Shown: positions 35,082-43,161 of the stretch, piece after piece | How the letters are laid out: the number at the start of each line of letters is the position of its first letter | How positions within the stretch are numbered: position 1 is the first letter of the stretch | Origin: Saccharothrix longispora | GTDB taxonomy: Bacteria; Actinomycetota; Actinomycetes; Mycobacteriales; Pseudonocardiaceae | Length of the DNA: 64,000 bases | Direction: 5' to 3' | Assembly (NCBI RefSeq): GCF_030852425.1 | Contig: NZ_NSDM01000012.1 | Span: forward strand, 248,001-312,000 | The notes under the pieces: generated by a model | What the model saw: the letters and a program-made list of their open reading frames with translations, nothing else | Told to the model about the DNA's origin: nothing | Database searches by the model: none | Translations under genes and position numbers: made by a program

Positions 35082-35115
35082 TTAGTATCGCCTAAGTTAT
35101 CCAACCCTAACCTAA
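35082..35115. promoter_or_regulatory. Iron-box-like region (DmdR/IdeR)
   Basis: TTATCCAACCCTAACCTAA (35097-35115) read on the minus strand gives TTAGGTTAGGGTTGGATAA, 14 of 19 matches to the DmdR/IdeR consensus TTAGGTTAGGCTAACCTAA. A second TTAG-N6-CTAA dyad is at 35082-35095. It sits between the divergent formyltransferase and amidohydrolase. Confidence 0.58.
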
Positions 35116-35127
35116 CTTGGCGTGAGC

Positions 35128-35133
35128 TAGCCT
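35128..35133 (+). promoter_or_regulatory. -10 hexamer, leaderless
   Basis: TAGCCT, 6 nt before the GTG at 35140; the iron-box-like element lies immediately upstream. Confidence 0.5.
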
Positions 35134-35139
35134 CAGCGG

Positions 35140-36726
35140 GTGATCCTGGACCTGAAGTTCGTGCGCGGACGGGTCGTGACCATGGACCCGGCCCACCCGG
35201 TGGCGTCCGTGATCGGCGTGTGGGCGGGTCGGATCGCGGGGTTGGACGACGACGTCGCGGACCTGCCCGCCCGGCGCGTGGTCGACCTCGGCGGCGCCAC
35301 CGTGCTGCCCGGCTTCATCGACGCCCACAACCACCTCGCGTGGGCCGGCCGGGCGTCGCGCACCCTCGACATCTCCGCGTGCCGGACGGTCGCGCAGGTC
35401 GTCGACCTGCTGCGGGTCGCCACCCGGTCGTCGGACTGGCTGGAGGTCGCGGGCTACGACCACCGCACGCTCGACCGCCCGCTCACCTCGCGCGACCTCG
35501 ACCGGGCCGGGACGCGGGTCTACGTGCAGGACCTGTCCGGGCACGCGTGTGTCGTCAGCTCCGACGTCCTGGCCGTGCTGCCCGGCCACGTGCTGCGGGA
35601 CGCCCCGCGCGGCGACGACGGCGCGCCCACCGGGTTCCTCGCGGAGGGCGCGCAGACCGCCGTGCGCGCGTTGCGGCTGCCCTACTCGCTGGACGACATC
35701 GCCGCCGACGTCGAGCTCGGCGCACGCCAGTGCGCCCGCGAGGGCGTCGTGCTCGCCGCCGAGGCGGGTGTCGGCGGGGGGCTGATCGGCAGCAGCCCGC
35801 TGGAGGTCGAGGCGTACCAGCGGGCCGCGCTGCCGATCCGGGTCCAGCTGATGGTGTCCGCCGACCGCCTCCAACCGGTCGCCGCGCACGCCGACGACGG
35901 TGTCCGCCGCGCCGTGCCACTCGGCCTGCGCACCGGGTTCGGCGGCGACTGGCTGTCCATCGGCCCGCTCAAGCTGTGGACCGACGGCGGCATGATCGCC
36001 CGCACCGCCGCCCTCACCTGGCCGTACGAGGGCATGGACACCGCCGGCCAGCTCCAGGACGACCCCGACCTGATGCGCGCGGCGATCCTCGACGGCCACA
36101 CCGCCGGGTGGCAGCTCGCCGTGCACGCCATCGGCGACCGGGCCGTCGACTTCGCCCTCGACGCCCTGGCGGACGCCCAGGCCGCCCACCCCCGCCCCGA
36201 CGCCCGCCACCGCATCGAGCACTGCGGCCTGGTGCGCCCGGAGCAGCTCGACCGCATCGCCGACCTGCGGGTGATCCCGGTGATCCAGCCGACCTTCCTG
36301 CACGCCTACGGCGACGACTACTCGCGCGTCATGGGCCCCGAGCGGGCCCCGTGGATGTACCGCGGCCGAGCCTTCCTCGACCGCGGCATCACCGTCGCCG
36401 GCAGCTCGGACCGGCCGGTGGCCGACGGGGCCCCGCTGCGCGCCATCCAGTTCATGGTCGAACGCCTGTCCGGCAGCGGCCTCCCGGTGGGGCCGGACGA
36501 GGCCGTCACCGCCCGCGAAGCCGTCGCCGCCTACACCACGGGCGCCGCCCGCGCGTGCCGGGTCGAGGACCGCCTGGGCACGATCACGCCGGGCAAGCTC
36601 GCCGACCTGGTCGTGCTCGCCGACGACCCCCTGACGTGCGACCCGGCCCGGATCGCCGACATCGACGTCCTCGCCACCGTCGTGGGCGGCACCTTCCCCC
36701 ACGACCGGGCGGCCCTCGCCCGCTGA
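35140..36726 (+). CDS. Amidohydrolase family protein (YtcJ-like)
   Basis: 528-residue metal-dependent hydrolase of the amidohydrolase_3 group. Metal ligands are visible as PGFIDAHNHLAW near residues 57-68, LAVHAIGDRAVD (about 330), RIEHCGLVRPEQ (about 360) and GSSDRPVADGAP (about 430), followed by ARACRVEDRLGTITPGKLADLVVLADDPL, the C-terminal closing strand of the family. The GTG at 35140 has TAGCCT 6 nt before it. It is divergent from the siderophore-type formyltransferase across an iron-box-like region, so iron-responsive control is possible. The natural substrate is unknown. Confidence 0.9.
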   Translation: MILDLKFVRGRVVTMDPAHPVASVIGVWAGRIAGLDDDVADLPARRVVDLGGATVLPGFIDAHNHLAWAGRASRTLDISACRTVAQVVDLLRVATRSSDWLEVAGYDHRTLDRPLTSRDLDRAGTRVYVQDLSGHACVVSSDVLAVLPGHVLRDAPRGDDGAPTGFLAEGAQTAVRALRLPYSLDDIAADVELGARQCAREGVVLAAEAGVGGGLIGSSPLEVEAYQRAALPIRVQLMVSADRLQPVAAHADDGVRRAVPLGLRTGFGGDWLSIGPLKLWTDGGMIARTAALTWPYEGMDTAGQLQDDPDLMRAAILDGHTAGWQLAVHAIGDRAVDFALDALADAQAAHPRPDARHRIEHCGLVRPEQLDRIADLRVIPVIQPTFLHAYGDDYSRVMGPERAPWMYRGRAFLDRGITVAGSSDRPVADGAPLRAIQFMVERLSGSGLPVGPDEAVTAREAVAAYTTGAARACRVEDRLGTITPGKLADLVVLADDPLTCDPARIADIDVLATVVGGTFPHDRAALAR

Positions 36727-36745
36727 CGACCTGCCCGGATCGGCC

Positions 36746-37375
36746 TCAGGCGCTCATCCGCCAGTGCACCACGTACCCGGCGGCCTCGGCCGCGATCAAC
36801 GCGTCCAGCTTCGCCAGGTTCGTCCGCCGCGACATCCGGAACGCCCGCCCGCGCCGCGCGTCCAGCACCAGCGGCGTCGCGCCGGGCAGCACGTCCGCCA
36901 TCGTCTGCTGCATCACCCGCAGCGCCACGTTCGCCGCCTCCTGCGTCAACGGCGCCTCCTTGACGTACACCGTCACCGCGGCCCGCGACCCGTCCGGCGC
37001 GATCAGCCCCAGGTGCGGCCGGACCCGCAGCGTCAGGTCGCCCGCCTGCCACCGCGCCGCGCCCGTCGGCACGCCCGTCGCCCGGGTCGACCGCAGCCAC
37101 GGCACGAACCCCTCCCGCACCTCCTCGAACGCCCGCGCCTGACCGGACCGGCCGTGCTCGTGCGCCGCCGCCACCGCCTTCTCCAGCTCCGCGGCAGGGT
37201 CGGGAGAGTTGGCCGCGCGCCGTATCGCGTCGCGCACGGGGTTGTAGAACCCGGCCACCCACTGCTCCGAGGACAGGTAGATGCGCCGCTGGTCGGACAC
37301 GATGCTGATCCGGCCCCGCTGGCCGCTCATGGCGTACTCGGTGAAGGACAGTGCGGTCACGCTGATCGGCTCCAC
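36746..37375 (-). CDS. Hypothetical protein (209 aa)
   Basis: No family recognised. The N-terminal half has QRGRISIVSDQRRIYLSSEQWVAGFYNPVRDAIRRAANS and a helical EKAVAAAHEHG segment. The C-terminal half is mixed alpha/beta with DLTLRVRPHLGLIAPDGSRAAVTVYVKEAPLTQEAANVALRVM and a conserved-looking RRGRAFRMSRRTN. The GTG at 37375 follows a GGGAG motif about 9 nt upstream. The downstream amidohydrolase gene converges, with a 19-bp gap. There is no signal peptide or membrane segment. Function unknown. Confidence 0.72.
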   Translation of the reverse strand: MEPISVTALSFTEYAMSGQRGRISIVSDQRRIYLSSEQWVAGFYNPVRDAIRRAANSPDPAAELEKAVAAAHEHGRSGQARAFEEVREGFVPWLRSTRATGVPTGAARWQAGDLTLRVRPHLGLIAPDGSRAAVTVYVKEAPLTQEAANVALRVMQQTMADVLPGATPLVLDARRGRAFRMSRRTNLAKLDALIAAEAAGYVVHWRMSA

Positions 37376-37451
37376 GACAGGCTCCCCTCGCGCGGTCGAA
37401 CTCGTGTTCGATTCTACCGGCGGGGTCCGACGAAAACGGCCTGCGAACGGG

Positions 37452-37862
37452 CTACCCCCGGACCCTCGCGAGCAGCGGTCCCAGCTCCGGGTCCTCCGCG
37501 ATCTCGGCGAAGGTCGCGACCAAGGTCTCCTCGTAGAACGAGGACGCGGTCGCGTGCACCTCGCGCCCGGCCGCCGTCAGGCAGCCGAACACCCCGCGCC
37601 GATCGGTCTCGCACACCACGCGCTCGGTCAGCCCCGACTGCTCCAATCAGGTGATGAGCCGGCTCACCGAACTCTGGTTGAGCCCGACCGCCCCGGTCAG
37701 CTCCTGCATGCGCAGCTCGCCGTCCGGCGACCCGGCCAGGGCGGACAGCGCGTCGAACTCCGACATCCCCAGGCGGAACCTGCGCCGGAGGGCGCGCTCC
37801 AGGTCGGCGTCGACCCGGTCGTGCAGCGCCCGGAGGTCCGACCAGGTGGCGCGGACGGACAA
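37452..37862 (-). pseudogene. MarR-family regulator interrupted by a nonsense codon
   Basis: Two abutting frames in the same phase make one MarR protein. Residues 1-71 run from a TTG start at 37862 through the recognition helix AVGLNQSSVSRLIT. A TGA at 37647-37649 (minus strand) interrupts, and the next codons read LEQSGLTERVVCETDRRGVFGCLTAAGREVHATASSF with the DRRG wing. The expected residue is Arg (SRLITRLEQSGL), so a single CGA-to-TGA change explains it. Without the stop the protein would be 136 residues, normal for MarR. Restart at the TTG directly after TGA is conceivable but would split the DNA-binding domain. Confidence 0.82.
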
Positions 37863-37972
37863 CTTCGACCCCCTGGGCGACGGGTGCGGGGGCCCATCGT
37901 AGGTCGGTCCACCACCCCGCGGGTCGCGGTCGGGCCCACGGCCTAAGCTGCGGCCGGGGAAGGGAGCCGAGC

Positions 37973-38794
37973 GTGCCCGAGCGACCGGACATCGACCTGA
38001 CCAAGCCCAGCGCCGCCCGCGTCTACGACTACTACCTCGGCGGCGCGCACAACTTCGCGGTCGACCGCGAGATGGCCGAGCAGGCCATCCGCATGTGGCC
38101 CGAGCTGCCGCTGATCATGCAGGCGAACCGGGCCTTCCTGCGGCGGGCGGTGCAGCACTGCGTCGAGCGCGGCGTGACCCAGTTCCTCGACCTGGGCTCC
38201 GGCATCCCCACCGCGGGCAACGTGCACGAGGTCGCCCGCGCCGCCGACCCGGGAGCGCGGGTCGTCTACGTCGACAACGACCCGATCGCGGTCACCTACA
38301 GCCGCACCATCCTCGGCGACGACCGGCAGACCGCCGTCGTCCAGGAGGACCTGCGGCGACCCGCCGACGTGCTGTCCTCCCCGCAGGTGCGCGACCTGCT
38401 CGACCTCTCCCGCCCGGTCGTCGTGATGATGGTCGCGGTGCTGCACTTCGTGCCCGGCGACGCGACCGGGGTCGTCGCCGCCTACCGCGACGCCGTGCCG
38501 CCGGACAGCCTGCTGGTCGTGTCGCACGCCACCCACGACGGCCAGGACCGGCAGGCCGACGAGCACACCGACCTGTACCGCCGCCGCACCGCCACCCCCA
38601 TGACCATGCGCACCAAGGCCGAGGTCGAGGAGCTGTTCACCGGCTTCGACCTGGTCGAACCGGGCGTGGTGCACCTGCCCCTGTGGCGGCCCGCGTCACC
38701 GGAGGACGTCGGCGAGCACCCCGAGCGCGTCGCCGGCCTGGCCGCCGTGGGCGTCAAACGCCGGACGAACGGCCCGGTTCCCACCTTCGAGTGA
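37973..38794 (+). CDS. SAM-dependent methyltransferase, DUF574 family
   Basis: 273 residues. Matches the DUF574 methyltransferase pattern that is expanded in actinomycetes: IDLTKPSAARVYDYYLGGAHNFAVDREMAEQ at the N-terminus, the SAM-binding motif I QFLDLGSGIPTAGNVHEVA, VVYVDNDPIAVTYSRTIL (motif II acidic residue), and VVMMVAVLHFV. Members are usually stand-alone with unknown substrates and often sit beside HTH regulators. The GTG at 37973 follows AAGGGAG. It lies 200 bp upstream of an HTH protein on the same strand. Confidence 0.94.
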   Translation: MPERPDIDLTKPSAARVYDYYLGGAHNFAVDREMAEQAIRMWPELPLIMQANRAFLRRAVQHCVERGVTQFLDLGSGIPTAGNVHEVARAADPGARVVYVDNDPIAVTYSRTILGDDRQTAVVQEDLRRPADVLSSPQVRDLLDLSRPVVVMMVAVLHFVPGDATGVVAAYRDAVPPDSLLVVSHATHDGQDRQADEHTDLYRRRTATPMTMRTKAEVEELFTGFDLVEPGVVHLPLWRPASPEDVGEHPERVAGLAAVGVKRRTNGPVPTFE

Positions 38795-38994
38795 TCGAAC
38801 AGCCCGCTGACCTGTCGATGTCGTAGTTTCGAGACCTGGCAGGTGCGGCTGCCACCGAGGCTCCTCCTGACCCGGTTGGAGCGAGTGCCTCCAGAGCGCG
38901 TCCGACGGCGGCGTGCCCGCATCCCCACCGACTCCCGCGATCCGGCGTGCCCGGACCGCGGTGGCGCCGACCGGGCGGCGGCCGGAGGTCCCTC

Positions 38995-40242
38995 GTGCTG
39001 ACAAGCTCCGATCTGCGCAAGCGCTGCCGGTGCACCGGCGAGACGCCGAACGAGGTCCGCAGACAGCGCGGCGGCGGCGACCCGGGTCCGCTCGTGCCCG
39101 TCGCCGGTCCGGGTCAGCAGCGCTTCGAGGCCGGGATGCTCCAGGCGGTGGTCCGCGCCATGGCCCGCATGCGGCGGCGCGGCCACCCGCTGCGCCCGAC
39201 GGCCATGGTGGACCGGGTCCGGCTGGACGCCGGCACGGTCGGCCTGCGCGTGCACGACACCGCGCTCGACCACCTGCTCGCGGAGGTGCTGCCGGTGCTG
39301 TCCGGCGACCGGCTGCGCGGCGTCCCCGGCGTGCGCGCCCACCCCGGCCGCGACCACCTCGACCTGCGCGGCCCCGACGGCGGGCTGCGACTGCTCGGCG
39401 TCACGCGGAAGCGCTGGCGACAGGCCGTCGAGGCGGGCCTGCCCACCAGGGCGCCGGACACCGGACCCGACCGGCGCACCTCGTGGCCCACCGCCGTGAT
39501 GAGCGGCGTCCTGCGCAGGCTCCCGCTGTGGCGCGGCGCGGCGTGGCTCGACGGCGTGGTCGTCGGCGACGCGCTGGAGCTGTACTGGCGCAACGGCCCG
39601 CCCGCCGAGGCGGTCGCCGCGATCCTGACGCGTTCCGCCTGCGCGGTCCCCGGCGCGGCGGCGCGGCCCTACGCGTTCCGCGACGCCGTGCGCGGCGTGG
39701 CCCTGACCGAGTGCGCCGAACCGGCCGGGCGGGTCGACCACCCGGACCCGAAGTGGGCGTGGGACCTGTGGCTCGCCACCACCGCGCCGGGCGGCGCCGT
39801 GCACGAGCGGGCCGTCCGGCCGGTGCGCCCCGCGGCCGACCTGCCGGACGTGTGGGAGCAGCCCGAGATGCGCGCCGCGCTGGCCCTGCGCCGCATGGAC
39901 GCCGTCTACCGGCTGCTGCTGCGCCACGGCGTCACGCGCCACCGGCTCGCCACCCTGACCGGCCAGTCGCCGCGCGAGGTGGACGACGTCCTGGCGGGCG
40001 GCCGGGTCGAGTCCTACGACGCCCTGGCCGGCATCGCCGAAGCGCTCGGCGTGCCACCGGGCTACATGGGCCTGGCCCACGACGAACGCCCCGTCCACGA
40101 CGAGCCGTGCCACTGCGAGCACCTCGACGAGCGCACCAAGCGCGACCGCTTCCTCGCCCACGCGGCCCTGGTCACGGTCGGCGCCGACCTGCCGACGTGG
40201 GGCTGCCGCACCCCGGTGTGCCGCTCGAACCCGCCCCGGTGA
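38995..40242 (+). CDS. HTH-domain protein with C-terminal Cys/His cluster
   Basis: 415 residues. The first ~300 residues show no recognised domain, although repeated Arg/Leu-rich helices (MLQAVVRAMARMRRRGH) and RVDHPDPKWAWDLWLATT stand out. Residues about 310-365 (YRLLLRHGVTRHRLATLTGQSPREVDDVLAGGRVESYDALAGIAEALGVPPGYMGLAHDE) form an Xre-like helix-turn-helix. The tail carries cysteines and histidines (DEPCHCEHLDE and WGCRTPVCRS) that could bind a metal. The GTG at 38995 follows GGAGG by 6 nt. Probably a transcriptional regulator. Target unknown. Confidence 0.72.
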   Translation: MLTSSDLRKRCRCTGETPNEVRRQRGGGDPGPLVPVAGPGQQRFEAGMLQAVVRAMARMRRRGHPLRPTAMVDRVRLDAGTVGLRVHDTALDHLLAEVLPVLSGDRLRGVPGVRAHPGRDHLDLRGPDGGLRLLGVTRKRWRQAVEAGLPTRAPDTGPDRRTSWPTAVMSGVLRRLPLWRGAAWLDGVVVGDALELYWRNGPPAEAVAAILTRSACAVPGAAARPYAFRDAVRGVALTECAEPAGRVDHPDPKWAWDLWLATTAPGGAVHERAVRPVRPAADLPDVWEQPEMRAALALRRMDAVYRLLLRHGVTRHRLATLTGQSPREVDDVLAGGRVESYDALAGIAEALGVPPGYMGLAHDERPVHDEPCHCEHLDERTKRDRFLAHAALVTVGADLPTWGCRTPVCRSNPPR

Positions 40243-40283
40243 CCCGGTGCGGGCCGACCACCGGCCGGCCCGCACCGCGCGGA

Positions 40284-41603
40284 CTAGCCTGCGGCCTTCT
40301 CGCCGTCGAACAGCCGCTCCCGCACCCGCTCCTCCTCGGTGACCTCGATCCGGCGCACCGCGTACCGCAGCATCGGCGGCGCCATCAGCGACGTGACCAC
40401 GGCGACCAGCACGACGATCGTGTACCCGGCGGTGGTCAGCACCCCCAACCGCAGGCCCACCATCGCCACGACGACCTCGATGACGCCGCGGGCGTTCAAC
40501 CCGGCCCCGAGCGCCAGCCCCTCCCAGTGGCTGAGCCTGCTCAACCGCGCGCCCAGGTAGGCCCCGACGAACTTGCCGAGGATCGCGATGACCAGCACCA
40601 CCACCGCGGCCAGCAGGACCGGGGGCTTGGCCAGCTCCGTCAGGTCCATCCGCAGGCCGGCGGTGGCGAAGAAGATCGGCGCCAGCACGCCCATCACGAA
40701 CGTCCGCAGCGGCGCGATCTTCTGCCGGTCCAACAACCCGGAACTGCTCAGCAGCACGCCCATCACGAATGTCCCCAGGATCGGCTCCAGGCCGAGGGCG
40801 TGCGTGCCCGCCGCCGAGGCGAACAGCAGCAGCGCCACCACCGCGACCGTGACGGCGGGGTCGTCGGACCTGTTGGCCCGGGTCAGGCCGAACTTCACCA
40901 CGGGACGCCCCAGCAGCAGGGCGACCGCGAGCACGCCGACGAGGCTGCCGATGGTCAGCGCGAGGTGCCCGGCCCGCATGCCGGTGGTGGCCATGGCCGA
41001 CACGACCGACAGCAGCGACCAGCCGACGACGTCGTCCACCGCGGCGGCGCTGATGGTGAGCTGCCCGATGTTGCGGTGCAGCAGCTTCATCTCCAGCAGC
41101 GTCTTGGCGATGACCGGGATGGCGCTGACGCACATCGCGACGCCGAGGAACAGCGCGAACACCAGTCGCTCGCTGCCCCCGGCGACGAGGGACTCGGGCA
41201 GCACCATGCCCACCGCGACACCCAGCCCGAGCGGGATGAACAGCCCGCCGGCGCTGACCCAGGCCGCGGTGCGCCCCTTGCGGCGCACCAACCCCATGTC
41301 GACGTGCATGCCGGTGAAGCCGACCAGCATCAGCACCCCGAGTTGCCCCACCGCGTCCAGCAGGTGGATCTGCGCGGCGTCGGACGGGAACAGCCAGTTC
41401 GACAGAGGGGGGATGACGTGCGCCAGCAGGGAGGGTCCGAGGATCACGCCCGCAGCCAGCTCACCCACCACCGCGGGCATGTTGAACCGGGCCGCGAGCT
41501 TGCCCAGGGCGAAGGCGACGCCCAGCAGCACGGTCAGCTGCAGCAGGAAGACGAGCATCGGGTGCGCGGCGATGGGCGTGGGTGGTGCGGCGAGCACGAT
41601 CAT
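40284..41603 (-). CDS. Cation:proton antiporter (CPA2 family)
   Basis: 439-residue polytopic membrane protein with about 12 hydrophobic segments. Family features include FNMPAVVGELAAGVILGPSLL near the N-terminus, ISAAAVDDVVGWSLL (the acidic transport site DD), LEPILGTFVMGVLLS and APIFFATAGLRMDLTEL, then LGAGLNARGVIEVVVAMVGL. These match KefB/NapA-type Na+/H+ or K+/H+ exchangers. The C-terminus is short with no TrkA-N domain. The ATG at 41603 follows GGGAGG by 7-8 nt. It converges on the HTH gene with a 41-bp gap. Ion specificity is not evident. Confidence 0.93.
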   Translation of the reverse strand: MIVLAAPPTPIAAHPMLVFLLQLTVLLGVAFALGKLAARFNMPAVVGELAAGVILGPSLLAHVIPPLSNWLFPSDAAQIHLLDAVGQLGVLMLVGFTGMHVDMGLVRRKGRTAAWVSAGGLFIPLGLGVAVGMVLPESLVAGGSERLVFALFLGVAMCVSAIPVIAKTLLEMKLLHRNIGQLTISAAAVDDVVGWSLLSVVSAMATTGMRAGHLALTIGSLVGVLAVALLLGRPVVKFGLTRANRSDDPAVTVAVVALLLFASAAGTHALGLEPILGTFVMGVLLSSSGLLDRQKIAPLRTFVMGVLAPIFFATAGLRMDLTELAKPPVLLAAVVVLVIAILGKFVGAYLGARLSRLSHWEGLALGAGLNARGVIEVVVAMVGLRLGVLTTAGYTIVVLVAVVTSLMAPPMLRYAVRRIEVTEEERVRERLFDGEKAAG

Positions 41604-41641
41604 CCTTAGTCCTCCCCGGCGAACGAGACCTGCCTCACGAC

Positions 41642-41670
41642 CTTTCGCGCATCCGGGGGCGTCGCGAAAG
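41642..41670 (-). other. Hairpin in antiporter leader region
   Basis: Perfect 8-bp arms (CTTTCGCG 41642-41649, CGCGAAAG 41663-41670) around a 13-nt GC-rich loop, about 40 nt upstream of the antiporter ATG. Possible 5'-UTR structure. It does not match a riboswitch I can name. Confidence 0.35.
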
Positions 41671-41721
41671 CCAAAAGAGAGCACTCGCATCGTCTTGCCG
41701 AACCGAGCGGCCGACGGGAGT

Positions 41722-41745
41722 TGACAGGCGGGAGGTGACAGGCGG
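41722..41745. repeat. Direct repeat TGACAGGCGG
   Basis: Two exact copies (41722-41731 and 41736-41745), 14 bp apart in phase, in the 241-bp region between the antiporter and tRNA genes. Nothing else was recognised in this gap apart from the leader hairpin. Confidence 0.4.
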
Positions 41746-41844
41746 CGGGGGAGACCGCGCCGCCGCGCAGGGGTGGAGCGGACCGGGCGTGTGTGGGCCG
41801 ATCCCGACCGGAGACCGGCCCCACCGCCATCAACAGCGCTTGCG

Positions 41845-41917
41845 CGCCCCCGGCAGGATTCGAACCTGCGACCTCGGGATTAGAAGTCCCTCGCTCTCTC
41901 CACTGAGCTACGGAGGC
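41845..41917 (-). tRNA. tRNA-Arg (anticodon UCU)
   Basis: Cloverleaf readable by eye on the minus strand. The acceptor GCCTCCG pairs with CGGGGGC (one G-U), the D-arm contains AGCTCAGTGGAGAGAGC, the anticodon loop CTTCTAA gives UCU, and the T-arm GCAGG-TTCGAAT-CCTGC is perfect. The discriminator base is G. CCA is not encoded. It decodes AGA (and AGG), codons rare in this GC-rich genome. The flanks show no repeat of the 3' end that would indicate an integrated element within the window. Confidence 0.96.
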
Positions 41918-42043
41918 TTGAGGGGCTGGTGACCACGCGGTGTAGCAGCGTAGCCGCCCCACCGGACACATCGTCCGGAAGACGTCCGGTGTTTCCGTCC
42001 AGGCGTCGGAAGCGTGATCAAGACGGGTGTAAAGTGACCCAGA

Positions 42044-43099
42044 TCACGGTTTGGGGGCCGTGGAGGCCCGCTGGACGAGTGAAACACCGAGTCTCGTCGG
42101 CTCGTCCGGTCTGCCCCCGTCGAGCAAGCGGAGCGCCAGTTCACCCGCCCGGCGGCCCTTCTCGGCCAGGGGTTGACGCACCGTGGTCAACGGTGGGTCG
42201 GCGTGCTCTGCCGCGGGGACGTCGTCGAAGCCGATCACCGACACGTCGTCGGGCACGCGCAGGCCCAGGTCGCGCACGGCCTGGAGGGCGCCGAACGCGA
42301 GTTCGTCCGACATGCACAGCAGCGCGGTCGGCCGGGTCGGCGACGAGAGCAGTTCGCGCGCGCCCTGCCGGCCGAGTTCGCGGCTGCTGCGGGCGCACTC
42401 CCACACCGGTGCGCCGTGCCCGACGACGTCGAGGTAGCCCTGCAGCCGCTCCGTGGTGACGCGGAACGGCGACGTCGCCGCGCGCTCCGGCGTCACGCGG
42501 CCGCCGCGGCCGTCGGGGTGCAGGGCGAACGCGACCACGCCGACGTGCCGGTGCCCGAGCGACCGCAGGGACGACGCGGCCAGCCGCGCGCCGCCGGCGT
42601 CGTCGACCTCGACCCGCGCCGTGCCGTCGAGGACGGGCTGGTCGATGACGACCAGCGGCAGCCCCCGGACGCGCACGGCGTCGAACGCGGGCGCGTCGGA
42701 GGGCAGGGAGTAGGCCACCACGACGTCGGCCTGGGCGCGGGCCACGGTCTCCCTGCGCGGACCGCCGCGGTCGCGGCCGGGCATCAACACCAACGTGTGG
42801 TCGTGGCCGTCCACGGTCGAGGCCAGGCCGTCGAGCACCACCGACAGCGCCGGATCGGAGAACGAGGCGGACAGTTCCTGTCCGAGCATGAACCCGACGG
42901 CGGCGCTGTGCCGGGTCGCGAGGCTGCGCGCCACCGGGTCGGGGCCCGCGTAGCCGAGGGTGGCCGCGGTCTCCAGGATGCGCTCGCGCAACGCGGCGGA
43001 CAGCTGGTCGGGCCGGTTGTAGGCGTTGGACACGGTCGCCCGCGACACGCCGACCACGCCGGCCACCGTGTCGAGCGTCGGCTTCCGAGGGCGGTCCAC
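42044..43099 (-). CDS. LacI-family transcriptional repressor
   Basis: 351 residues. The N-terminal HTH (PTLDTVAGVVGVSRATVSNAYNRPDQLS) and hinge helix (ILETAATLGYAGPDPVARSLATRHS) are classical, and the rest is a periplasmic-binding-protein-like effector domain with VVVAYSLPSDAPAFDAVRVRGLPLVVIDQP, ALLCMSDELAFGALQAVRDLGLRVPDDVSVIGFDDVP and PPLTTVRQPL. The GTG at 43099 has TACGCT 6 nt upstream. It is divergent from an MFS transporter with a perfect operator-like palindrome between them, so autoregulation and control of that transporter are likely. Confidence 0.94.
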   Translation of the reverse strand: MDRPRKPTLDTVAGVVGVSRATVSNAYNRPDQLSAALRERILETAATLGYAGPDPVARSLATRHSAAVGFMLGQELSASFSDPALSVVLDGLASTVDGHDHTLVLMPGRDRGGPRRETVARAQADVVVAYSLPSDAPAFDAVRVRGLPLVVIDQPVLDGTARVEVDDAGGARLAASSLRSLGHRHVGVVAFALHPDGRGGRVTPERAATSPFRVTTERLQGYLDVVGHGAPVWECARSSRELGRQGARELLSSPTRPTALLCMSDELAFGALQAVRDLGLRVPDDVSVIGFDDVPAAEHADPPLTTVRQPLAEKGRRAGELALRLLDGGRPDEPTRLGVSLVQRASTAPKP

Positions 43100-43105
43100 G
43101 CGCTG

Positions 43106-43111
43106 AGCGTA
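43106..43111 (-). promoter_or_regulatory. -10 hexamer, leaderless lacI-type gene
   Basis: TACGCT on the minus strand, 6 nt before the GTG at 43099. Confidence 0.5.
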
Positions 43112-43132
43112 GCCAGGTAATCGAGTGGAAGT

Positions 43133-43148
43133 TCTGAAGCGCTTCAGA
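43133..43148. promoter_or_regulatory. LacI-type operator (TCTGAAGCGCTTCAGA)
   Basis: Perfect 16-bp palindrome with the central GCGC typical of LacI-family sites, directly abutting the -10-like hexamer of the MFS gene, so bound repressor would block that promoter. About 22 bp from the repressor's own -10. Confidence 0.78.
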
Positions 43149-43154
43149 CACACT
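43149..43154 (+). promoter_or_regulatory. -10-like hexamer, leaderless MFS gene
   Basis: CACACT, 7 nt before the ATG at 43162, immediately next to the palindromic operator. Confidence 0.4.
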
Positions 43155-43161
43155 GGCCCGC

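Noticed and set aside
41604-41700. Riboswitch (for example c-di-AMP) upstream of the antiporter
   Set aside because: One hairpin is visible, but I could not match conserved core positions of any riboswitch class.
41845-41917. tRNA-Arg as attachment site of an integrated element
   Set aside because: No integrase gene and no direct repeat of the tRNA 3' end were seen in the neighbouring sequence.
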